A stretch of 64,000 nucleotides of DNA from contig JALNYZ010000001.1 in the NCBI GenBank assembly GCA_023229575.1, positions 124,001-188,000 on the forward strand, in the 5' to 3' direction. Shown in pieces: positions 27,259 to 34,654 of this stretch. Source of the stretch: Prolixibacteraceae bacterium (lineage in GTDB: Bacteria; Bacteroidota; Bacteroidia; Bacteroidales; Prolixibacteraceae). How positions within the stretch are numbered: position 1 is the first letter of the stretch; each line of letters begins with the position of its first letter. Below the pieces are notes generated by a model. That model was given only the letters and a program-made list of their open reading frames with translations, was not told where the DNA came from and searched no databases. The translations under genes and the position numbers were made by a program.

Positions 27259-30246
27259 TTACTTCATTCTCACTACGGCTGTCCTTTTCCGCCCATCCAT
27301 CAAAACTTCCAAATCATTTTTGAAGCGAACCCATCTCACAAATTTTCCTTCCTGAACCAATTTTTGGGAACCCAGCAAATCCATATTGACAAATTCAATG
27401 CCATCGACAACCGGGACAGAGAAATAGCCAACATTCATGGAGGTAACATTGTGAAAAAAATGAGATCCGAGCGAGGCATCCAATGGAAAATCAGGTAATC
27501 CGATTTCAACGATCACCTTTGCATTGTTAATGTGTGCCCATCGAACCGGAATTCCGGTAAACTCATCCCGTGTACCCCATCTTCCGGGACCTATCAATAC
27601 ATATTTCCTATCTTCATCGCAGAGAAGTTTATTGAATTCAAGGATTTCAGCGGCAATCTCCTTGGTCCTGGTCCTGTCGAAACGATTGATATCGACATAG
27701 AGAACATCATGGATTCCTTTGATCTTTCCATTGCCCATTCCCCTTTGGGAGAGCAAAATCAGATTACCCTTATCAAGTTCGTCAAGATCAATTTCTATGT
27801 CATCCTCCCTGCGGATAAGCGGTTTCAATTGGAGCAGATAAAAGGTTGGCCAGCCATTGTCACCCTTTTTCAGGTCGATGGCAAATTCCATTTCCACTGG
27901 TGAACCCATCGCCTGCTGGAACAATTTCATCAATACAAGCAGGGAATCGGCCATTGGTGCCTGGTTGTATTTTAACAGGTTGGCAAAGTCTACGACTCTC
28001 GGGCCACGGGTTGCCACACCAGGAATAAGCGTCTCATTTTCAATATCGAACGTAGAAACACATTGATCGATAACACCATCCAGTTCAGCGGCTGCTATCG
28101 GAAATTTTCGAATGGCTGCCAATTCGCCTTCTAAATACATATCAAATTCATTGTGTGTCAGATCGATGGCATAAAATTCCCTTTGGGTATCCCTAACCTG
28201 ATCCGAAATAGAACCAATGTTCAACGCAGGATATTTAGGACAAAACCGGAGTGCCTTCTCCCCTCCCGAAACAGCCTGGCCCAGTCCCATGGCTGCCACG
28301 GCAAAACCGTCTTCCGGTCGCATGTAGGAATGGGGGTAATAGTTATAGGATTGGGCTATTCCACTGATATCAACATAAAACTTTCCACTGTGCTCATGTC
28401 CTACAACAGGCTGAATAATGATGGCCATTTTTTCCTCTTCAATTTTGTAGTTGATGGCTTGAAAATAGGAACGCGCATCGTTGCTGAAGACGGAGGCGTA
28501 AATCAGTTTTATCGCATTTTGCAGTTGTTCGAACCGAATTTCAGGATTGGGATGGTTATTCGGAATAAGATAGGTATCGTAAACTCCTGAAAAGGGCTGT
28601 AGCAGGGAATCTTCAAACAATCCTGATGAACGAACAGCCAAAGGTTGTGTGATCTGTTGAATGTATTGCAATAACTTATCTTTCATTGAGATGCCCAAAT
28701 CTCCGGCTAAAAATGCCTCCTTTATATGCTCTTGGTCGGCGGTATGAAAAGCTAGTCCAAACAAATTGTTTGATTCCAAAAACTTATCGAATTCGATGGC
28801 CCCAATGATGGATGTAGCAGGCATCCTGATGTTAATTCCCGGAAGAATTGCCTTCATATCAATGTTTTCCAGCAAATTGCTCATAAATGCCAGTCCTCTC
28901 CCCTTTCCGCCAAGTGATCCGAGTCCCATGCGGACAATGTACCGGTTTCCGGTTATCAGGCTGGCATCAAAATTTACAATCCTGCCCCTGTTTTTCTTTT
29001 CACTGACATCGCTAAATACGCTGAGAATAAAATCGCGAAGTCTCTCAGGGTTTTCAAAATCTTCAACTTTGAATGGTATGAGCCGTTCCGCCATGTTGAT
29101 TTCGCCACGGGCCATGAGCCAGGTGGAAAATCCATTTTCCCTGGCATGAAACAACAATGATTCCATGGGTACCTTTGCCACCAATTCTTCAAACTCATGA
29201 AGGTTTCTTGCACAAGCTATCTTGTTTCCCCTCATATCCTTGAAAATAAAATCACCAAAACCAAGTTTGCTGTTGATAAATTCATGGATGTCGTGCGACA
29301 ATGTATCCGAATTTTTAGTTATAAATCCGGCGCCGATTGCCTCAGCCCTTTTGGCATTTTCGATATCATGCGATTGCAAAAGTAATGGAATTGGATATTT
29401 TAAGTTCTCTTTGGTATATTTTAAGAGCTCAATTCCGGCCTCCTCATCGTTGATCCCCTCCTTTGCAAACTTAACGTCCGAAATGACGCAAAGCAGAAAA
29501 TCCTTGTAATTGTTAATAATTTGAATCGCATCTTCGTAAGTGCTGACCAACAGGATTTTGGGACGTGCCCTGTACTTAAATATTTTGTGCAGTTCATCGG
29601 TTGAATCATCCGATACAAGCGCCTGCGTCTGGGTCAGGACACTGGAAAAGAGCAATGGAAGATACCTGGAGTAATATTTAACTGAATCCTCTACCAACAA
29701 GACAATCCGAACCCCGCCGAGCACGGTATCCCTGTCGACATTACGCTTGTCTTCGATGTATTTGATCATGGCCAGGAAGATGTTGGAATTGCCATTCCAG
29801 ACGAAGACACGGTCGATGGCTGGGACTTGGGCAGCCGCACGCTTGAAATAGCCAACATCGTTGTTGTTGTTGACCAACAGAAGGATGGGTATCCTGGATT
29901 TGTGCGAATGGATCAGTTCGGCTACCTTGAGGGGCATCACCTTGTCGACACCGGCCATGATGATGATGAGGTCGAAATGGCGGGAGTTGAGTGTCTGAAC
30001 TACATCCTCAGGTGAATTAACACTGGTAAAACGCGGCGCGGCATAGAGGTTCAGCTGCAGGTACTCGCCAAATATCTTGTCCGAAAACTGCCCTTCGCGT
30101 TCAATGGAATAGGCATCATAAAGGGTTGCAAAAAGCAACACCTCCTTGACCTTGTTGGGCATCAGCTCCTGAAAGATGTCGCGGTCGGTTTTTCGTCGTT
30201 TAAACAGCGAAGAGATCGAAATCAGGTCCAGCTTATCCTTTTCCAT
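27259..30246 (-). CDS. Receiver-like and PEP-synthase-like ATP-grasp protein
   Basis: 995 residues. Residues about 35-165 and 180-335 resemble two response-regulator receiver folds. The second has VRIVLLVEDSVKYYSRYLP at its start and LLCVISDVKFAKEG with a likely phospho-accepting aspartate. From about 430 onward comes a pyruvate phosphate dikinase/PEP synthase N-terminal ATP-grasp domain (MGLGSLGGKGRGLAFMSNLL, PLAVRSSGLFEDS, GVYDTYLIPN, QPVVGHEHSGKFYVDISG). I do not see the swivelling phosphohistidine domain or the C-terminal PEP barrel of true PEP synthases. It may be a signal-responsive ATP-dependent phosphotransferase; its role is unknown. Such proteins recur in Bacteroidota. Confidence 0.75.
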   Translation of the reverse strand: MEKDKLDLISISSLFKRRKTDRDIFQELMPNKVKEVLLFATLYDAYSIEREGQFSDKIFGEYLQLNLYAAPRFTSVNSPEDVVQTLNSRHFDLIIIMAGVDKVMPLKVAELIHSHKSRIPILLLVNNNNDVGYFKRAAAQVPAIDRVFVWNGNSNIFLAMIKYIEDKRNVDRDTVLGGVRIVLLVEDSVKYYSRYLPLLFSSVLTQTQALVSDDSTDELHKIFKYRARPKILLVSTYEDAIQIINNYKDFLLCVISDVKFAKEGINDEEAGIELLKYTKENLKYPIPLLLQSHDIENAKRAEAIGAGFITKNSDTLSHDIHEFINSKLGFGDFIFKDMRGNKIACARNLHEFEELVAKVPMESLLFHARENGFSTWLMARGEINMAERLIPFKVEDFENPERLRDFILSVFSDVSEKKNRGRIVNFDASLITGNRYIVRMGLGSLGGKGRGLAFMSNLLENIDMKAILPGINIRMPATSIIGAIEFDKFLESNNLFGLAFHTADQEHIKEAFLAGDLGISMKDKLLQYIQQITQPLAVRSSGLFEDSLLQPFSGVYDTYLIPNNHPNPEIRFEQLQNAIKLIYASVFSNDARSYFQAINYKIEEEKMAIIIQPVVGHEHSGKFYVDISGIAQSYNYYPHSYMRPEDGFAVAAMGLGQAVSGGEKALRFCPKYPALNIGSISDQVRDTQREFYAIDLTHNEFDMYLEGELAAIRKFPIAAAELDGVIDQCVSTFDIENETLIPGVATRGPRVVDFANLLKYNQAPMADSLLVLMKLFQQAMGSPVEMEFAIDLKKGDNGWPTFYLLQLKPLIRREDDIEIDLDELDKGNLILLSQRGMGNGKIKGIHDVLYVDINRFDRTRTKEIAAEILEFNKLLCDEDRKYVLIGPGRWGTRDEFTGIPVRWAHINNAKVIVEIGLPDFPLDASLGSHFFHNVTSMNVGYFSVPVVDGIEFVNMDLLGSQKLVQEGKFVRWVRFKNDLEVLMDGRKRTAVVRMK

Positions 30247-30377
30247 AGCATGTCAATTGATGCTGAAAGTTAACAATTTTATGGAAAATGGAAATGAAGG
30301 ACCACTTAACTATTTTTGCTTTTGATATCTGGGCACTCTGTGAAGGGAGCGTGTCTTTGCAACCATCCTGACAAAAA

Positions 30378-30434
30378 ACCACATAGGCACATAGGTCACA
30401 TAGAATTCTATTGTGACCTATGTACCTATGTGGT
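30378..30434. repeat. CACATAGG-type hairpin, copy 2
   Basis: A nearly perfect 57-base palindrome starting ACCACATAGGCACATAGG and ending CTATGTGGT, centred on GAATTC. It lies between two minus-strand genes, upstream of the ATP-grasp gene and downstream of the zinc dehydrogenase gene. Related to the copies at 23618 and 44271. Confidence 0.85.
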
Positions 30435-30468
30435 AAATTTTTATGAGGCAAATTACAGCAAAGTCTGA

Positions 30469-31737
30469 TTATGCATTCGTATTGAGGAGAAAGCGCTCTG
30501 CTTCCAGGTTCCAAAGACCATTGTGCTTTTGGCAGAGTCTGTCAAGTTCGGCAAAGAACGGATCTGATTTACCCTTTTCTGCAAAATCGGTGATGGGGGT
30601 CAATGGCATTTCGATGTGGTTGTAGATCAATTTTTTGCCTCCCGGGATTTCTGGTAAATGAAGGGTCGCATCGATCACTGCATTTAATCCACCGATATGG
30701 GTTACCAGTCCTGCAGGGTCCAATCCGTCCGACATCAGTCGAATTGCCTCCTTCATGTCTTCCGTATTACCTCCACTCGTTCCTACCAAATGGGTATAAG
30801 CATAATGAACATTGTAAAAATTGATTTTTGCGCTGAATTCCATATTGGAGGGGCCTGCAAAAAAATTGAGACATCCATCAAAACCCAGCAAAGCATCAGC
30901 CTGTTCAACCACCGGGGTTACCGGTGCGAAGACAAACACATCATCGTATCCTGTTTCACCCGTCAGGGATTTCAGTGCCTTTACAGGATCGGTAAAACTA
31001 GAGGTATTGATGTATTTAAGATCAATCCCACGGGATGCAGCATATTCAACGGTATAAAGTGAAGCAGCCCTGTCGAGCCTGGATTGCTCGATGTCTGTGA
31101 CCACCAAAAGAGAGGGTCTTCGGTCTTCGCGGTTCAGTACGTAGTTGATGGCCGCCAGCCCCATCGGGCCGACCCCAGCCAAAATCGCCATTTTACCTCC
31201 TGCCACAATTTCCATATTGTGGATATAGGAACCGGGGGTGATATGGTAATTGGCATGCATGGCGCCGATTACACAGGAGAGTGGTTCAGCCAGCGATGCC
31301 GGGTAGAAACCTGCTCCCGAAAATGGCAAAAGCGCTCCAAGCTCCATCACCTCATTCGGGATAATCACGTAGGTGGCATCTCCGCCAATAAACCGATAGG
31401 AATAACCAGGGGCGCCCAGCACACCAACGGGACCACCTGCAAAGTTTATCGCCGGCTGGATCGAAAATTTATCGCCGGGTTTGAACTGGTTTTGCCATTT
31501 GGATCCTATTTCGACCAGTTCACCGGCAAATTCATGACCAATGATGATCGGGTTTTCTGCCACATCGTTTGGAATGCGCTTGTGATCGGTACCCTGCGAC
31601 GCTGCCTTGTAGGAGGACATGCAGAGGGAGTCACATATTACTTTGGCCAATATTTCGTTCTCTTTGATGGCCGGAAGTTCGAACTCCTCTAACCGGAGGT
31701 CCTTCTTCCCATATAATCGTACAGCTTTCGTTTTCAT
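30469..31737 (-). CDS. Zinc-type sugar-phosphate dehydrogenase (sorbose-1-phosphate reductase-like)
   Basis: 422 residues of the medium-chain dehydrogenase family. The catalytic-zinc region is VICDSLCMSSYKAA followed by IIIGHEFAGELVEIG. The Rossmann part contains MAILAGVGPMGLAAINYVL. The four-cysteine structural zinc loop of classical alcohol dehydrogenases is missing. The overall pattern resembles L-sorbose-1-phosphate reductase (SorE-like) proteins, which reduce ketose phosphates. It is the last gene of the GntR-flanked set, separated from the SDR gene by a 179-bp inverted-repeat element. A cytosolic NAD(P)-dependent sugar or polyol-phosphate dehydrogenase is likely; the exact substrate is not readable. 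Confidence 0.8.
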   Translation of the reverse strand: MKTKAVRLYGKKDLRLEEFELPAIKENEILAKVICDSLCMSSYKAASQGTDHKRIPNDVAENPIIIGHEFAGELVEIGSKWQNQFKPGDKFSIQPAINFAGGPVGVLGAPGYSYRFIGGDATYVIIPNEVMELGALLPFSGAGFYPASLAEPLSCVIGAMHANYHITPGSYIHNMEIVAGGKMAILAGVGPMGLAAINYVLNREDRRPSLLVVTDIEQSRLDRAASLYTVEYAASRGIDLKYINTSSFTDPVKALKSLTGETGYDDVFVFAPVTPVVEQADALLGFDGCLNFFAGPSNMEFSAKINFYNVHYAYTHLVGTSGGNTEDMKEAIRLMSDGLDPAGLVTHIGGLNAVIDATLHLPEIPGGKKLIYNHIEMPLTPITDFAEKGKSDPFFAELDRLCQKHNGLWNLEAERFLLNTNA

Positions 31738-31757
31738 CTTTATTTGTTTTTATGAAC

Positions 31758-31936
31758 TTACACAGAGTTTCACAGAGAAGCACAGAGTTACACAGAGATT
31801 ATTGTAAAAAATAACGGTAATCCGATTTTTTTAAATTTCTCTCTCCAAGTCCCTAAGTCCCCTAGGCTTCATTTTTCATTCTTCATTTTAATATTCCTCT
31901 GTGTAACTCTGTGCTTCTCTGTGAAACTCTGTGTAA
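31758..31936. repeat. CACAGAG element with perfect 40-bp inverted arms
   Basis: The left arm 31758-31797 (TTACACAGAGTTTCACAGAG and onward) is exactly complementary to the right arm 31897-31936; the loop is 99 bases. Each arm consists of degenerate CACAGAG units. It fills the gap between the SDR and zinc dehydrogenase genes of one presumed operon. No clear target-site duplication flanks it. It could be a non-autonomous mobile element or a transcription attenuator. Confidence 0.9.
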
Positions 31937-31947
31937 CATTTTTAATA

Positions 31948-33132
31948 TCAGTTCAACATATTCTGTCCACCGGTTACCGGAACGGCTTGCCCTGTCTCGT
32001 ACTCCTGTTCGATGATGTACAGGATCGCACGGAACACATCCTTGACGCGGCATCCGCGACCGGCAGGAACCTGCGCCTCGTAAAAAGCTTTGACATCTTC
32101 TATTGTTTTTGCCCCGGAAACTTTTCCGGCTTTCAAATATTGGACAAACAACCCCTTATCAGGATCGCTCCAAAGCGGACCTTCAAAGAAATTCCCCGGA
32201 CATATTGAATTCACTTTGATTTTATGGGGCATCAACTCCATGGCAAAAGATTGCGTAAGACCAATTCCGCCAAACTTTCCGCCTGCATAGGCAAAATTCT
32301 TGTTGCTCCCTTTCAATCCGGATTTCGAATTGATCTGGATGATATCCGTGAAATACTCCTTCCTGTATTTCGCCTGGACCTTCATCACCGCAGAGGCATA
32401 TTTCGCGCAAAGGAAATAACCTTTGTAATTGACATTGGTCATGAAATCAAAGTTATCAGGGGTCATTTCATCCAGGCCACCGGCCCTTAAAACCCCCGCA
32501 TTGCTCACAATCAGGTCCAAGCCTCCAAAATGTTTGACTGTTTCGGTTATCATGTTTTCGACAGATTCTGCATCAGAGACATCCACCTTGACAAACAGCG
32601 CCCTGTTGCTGGCCAGCGCTTCATTTAAAGTTTGAGCCATCTTGCTTCCTGCCTCTTCGTTCCAATCGGCTATTACCACATTGGCCCCCTCCTGGAACAA
32701 CATCTCCGCAATGCCGGCGCCAAAACCCATGGCAGCGCCTGTTACGATGGAAATCTTACCGGCCAGTCGGCCAGAATAGATCGAAAAATCACGTTCCTCC
32801 TGTCCCAGCATTTCATCCAATTGGGCAGCACTAGGAGCAAGTGCGATCAACCCGATCCCCCTGATCCATACATAATCTGGATAATAGGACCGCTCCTCTC
32901 TCCACATCGAAAGCTTGACCTCCAAATCGGAGATAATTTCGGCTGGATTGGTGGTTTCATCGACCACCAAAATGGTGGAATCATCCAGAATATATGGAAG
33001 GTCCCTCAACTCCTGATCGTCCTGTATATTTAAAATTGCCTCACTGTTGTCCAAACGGATGTTCAGGATATTTTCCCTTGATGCCAGCATCCGTAAGGCA
33101 GGCAAGACTTGCTTTACAATTTCGTCATGCAT
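31948..33132 (-). CDS. SDR dehydrogenase with aldolase-like N-terminal remnant
   Basis: 394 residues. Residues about 125-394 are a classical short-chain dehydrogenase: SIVTGAAMGFGAGIAEML for NAD(P) binding, SNAGVL, and the catalytic tyrosine-lysine pair in FAYAGGKFGGIGL. Residues 1-120 (ending PDYVWIRGIGLIALAPSAAQ) resemble the last part of the class II aldolase half of bifunctional aldolase/dehydrogenases such as RhaD-type fusions; the aldolase metal site is absent. It probably oxidises or reduces a sugar or polyol phosphate, of the sorbitol-6-phosphate dehydrogenase kind. Its start overlaps the end of the PHP gene by 8 bases, suggesting coupled translation. Confidence 0.78.
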   Translation of the reverse strand: MHDEIVKQVLPALRMLASRENILNIRLDNSEAILNIQDDQELRDLPYILDDSTILVVDETTNPAEIISDLEVKLSMWREERSYYPDYVWIRGIGLIALAPSAAQLDEMLGQEERDFSIYSGRLAGKISIVTGAAMGFGAGIAEMLFQEGANVVIADWNEEAGSKMAQTLNEALASNRALFVKVDVSDAESVENMITETVKHFGGLDLIVSNAGVLRAGGLDEMTPDNFDFMTNVNYKGYFLCAKYASAVMKVQAKYRKEYFTDIIQINSKSGLKGSNKNFAYAGGKFGGIGLTQSFAMELMPHKIKVNSICPGNFFEGPLWSDPDKGLFVQYLKAGKVSGAKTIEDVKAFYEAQVPAGRGCRVKDVFRAILYIIEQEYETGQAVPVTGGQNMLN

Positions 33133-34363
33133 GGTTGGTATGATTTAGGTAGGTTATGAGTGCCATTCCGAGGGTAACCAACTGATCGTGTCTGTCCAAA
33201 AAAGGTTTTCCGTTTTGATCGAGATAACCCTGACCTTCAGTGGCATTGAGGTATTGATGGGCTGCCACCAGGCAGGCGCCCCGGTAATTGATTTCTTTCA
33301 AAACCGGTGAAAGCTCCGTTTTTTTGCGGGCAAAAAGTTCGATCGGCTCCATGACTGGTGTATTGTGCTCGCTGCCAAGTGTAACCACAAAACCCTCTTT
33401 GTGAAAGTATTGCACGTATTCTTCCAATACCTTAAGGCTATTTCGTGTAGTTATTAACTCGATCGACCAGATATTCCGCTCTTTCAATGTTTTAGCAGCT
33501 TGTTCCTTGGATCCTTCAAACGGAGTAAAATTTCCATTGCTGTCATCGGCCAGGAAAGGATAAGTTGGAATACCGCCCTGGTTAAGGATCATTTTGCAAA
33601 CCATATTCGAATCAAGAAAGGCTGCAGTGGGTTCCGGTATAAAAGCCGCTCCGCCAGCTTTAAGCAGGTTGTTACGGAGTTCGTTTTCGATGGCGGCCGG
33701 TGCATCAGGGCTGGACACCAGGGGTTTTCCGCCAAATAGTTTTTGGTAAAATGCGCTTTGCGCTTCACCGGATGCAAATTGTTTTGCAACAACTTCCCGT
33801 AAGGCTTTGGCCAGATGGCGTTCACGTACCATCCCTTTTGTCATGGATGAGCGGATATAATCAAAGTCAAGAAGAAATCCGGCATTTAAAGATACAAGCA
33901 GTTGGTTCAGTTTACTGCACATTCCGGCCACATGTTGGTTGGATTCGCTGCGGACAGATGCCAATGCTGAAGCAAAAGGCTCGTCCATCTTTGGAGGAAA
34001 GGATAGTCCCTTGCCACTCAGATAGGTCCTGCCGGGATTGCCGGGATCGTTGACTTTCAGTCCGGCAATCTGGTCTGCTTTGTTCAGGCTGATGTATTCG
34101 ATATTGAAAAGGGGAAATATGCCCCTGGCAGCTGCCTCTGTTTCCCATTCGGCATACCCGTCCGTAGAATAAAAATCGTTGATTCCCATCACCTTTACAC
34201 CCTCTGCAACGCCCATGTCGAGCGCCTGGGGAATATCCCTGAATGCGCTGAATGAGTAAGGGGTATGAAGGTGAGCATTCACGGAAAATACCGCGTTGCT
34301 ACCATTTGATTTGTACCAGGCCAGCAATTCATCCTTTGCGGGAAATTGACTCCAGAAATCCAT
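33125..34363 (-). CDS. PHP-domain metal-dependent hydrolase-like protein
   Basis: 412 residues. The N-terminus carries FSVNAHLHTPYSFSAF, the HxH metal motif that opens PHP domains, followed by GINDFYSTDGYAEWETEAAA; a late FVVTLGSEHNTPVMEP supplies another metal histidine. PHP domains are phosphoesterases or related hydrolases (histidinol phosphatase, polymerase PHP). Its place immediately before, and overlapping, the SDR gene and in the same set as a sugar-phosphate dehydrogenase suggests a sugar-phosphate substrate. The middle portion (about 130-290) matches no domain I recognise. The 290-base gap upstream contains a dispersed palindrome and no gene. Confidence 0.75.
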   Translation of the reverse strand: MDFWSQFPAKDELLAWYKSNGSNAVFSVNAHLHTPYSFSAFRDIPQALDMGVAEGVKVMGINDFYSTDGYAEWETEAAARGIFPLFNIEYISLNKADQIAGLKVNDPGNPGRTYLSGKGLSFPPKMDEPFASALASVRSESNQHVAGMCSKLNQLLVSLNAGFLLDFDYIRSSMTKGMVRERHLAKALREVVAKQFASGEAQSAFYQKLFGGKPLVSSPDAPAAIENELRNNLLKAGGAAFIPEPTAAFLDSNMVCKMILNQGGIPTYPFLADDSNGNFTPFEGSKEQAAKTLKERNIWSIELITTRNSLKVLEEYVQYFHKEGFVVTLGSEHNTPVMEPIELFARKKTELSPVLKEINYRGACLVAAHQYLNATEGQGYLDQNGKPFLDRHDQLVTLGMALITYLNHTNHA

Positions 34364-34465
34364 ATCGTTGTTTCTTCTTTTTATATTTTATCAATTCCGT
34401 CCGACAACAAGAAATAAGCTCTTTTCAAAATTTGTTCGCGGACGGTTTTCAATGTTTTTCTTCTA

Positions 34466-34500
34466 CCCGGGGTACCGCTCCTTCGTCGCTTTACCCCGGG
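34466..34500. repeat. CCCGGGGTA palindromic dispersed repeat, copy 2
   Basis: This is the reverse complement, with one mismatch, of the 35-mer at 19096-19130. Similarity continues to the right into GATTTAACCC and AGGGTATC. It lies in the 34364-34654 gap between the E1 and PHP genes, which otherwise holds only AATCAACACATCAGC repeats (34619-34656). Confidence 0.85.
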
Positions 34501-34654
34501 TTATTTAGATTTAACCCTTTCAGGGTATCAATCATCTTCATTTTTCCTTTACTAACACTCTGCTTTAGCTGATCCTGCTTTCTTCAGGAACCGATTCAAT
34601 TCAATTTACTTACCGAGTCATCACATCAGCCAATCAACACATCAGCTAATCAAC

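Noticed and set aside
27259..30246. ppsA (PEP synthase)
   Set aside because: Only the nucleotide-binding part is present; the phosphohistidine and PEP-binding domains of PpsA are not visible.
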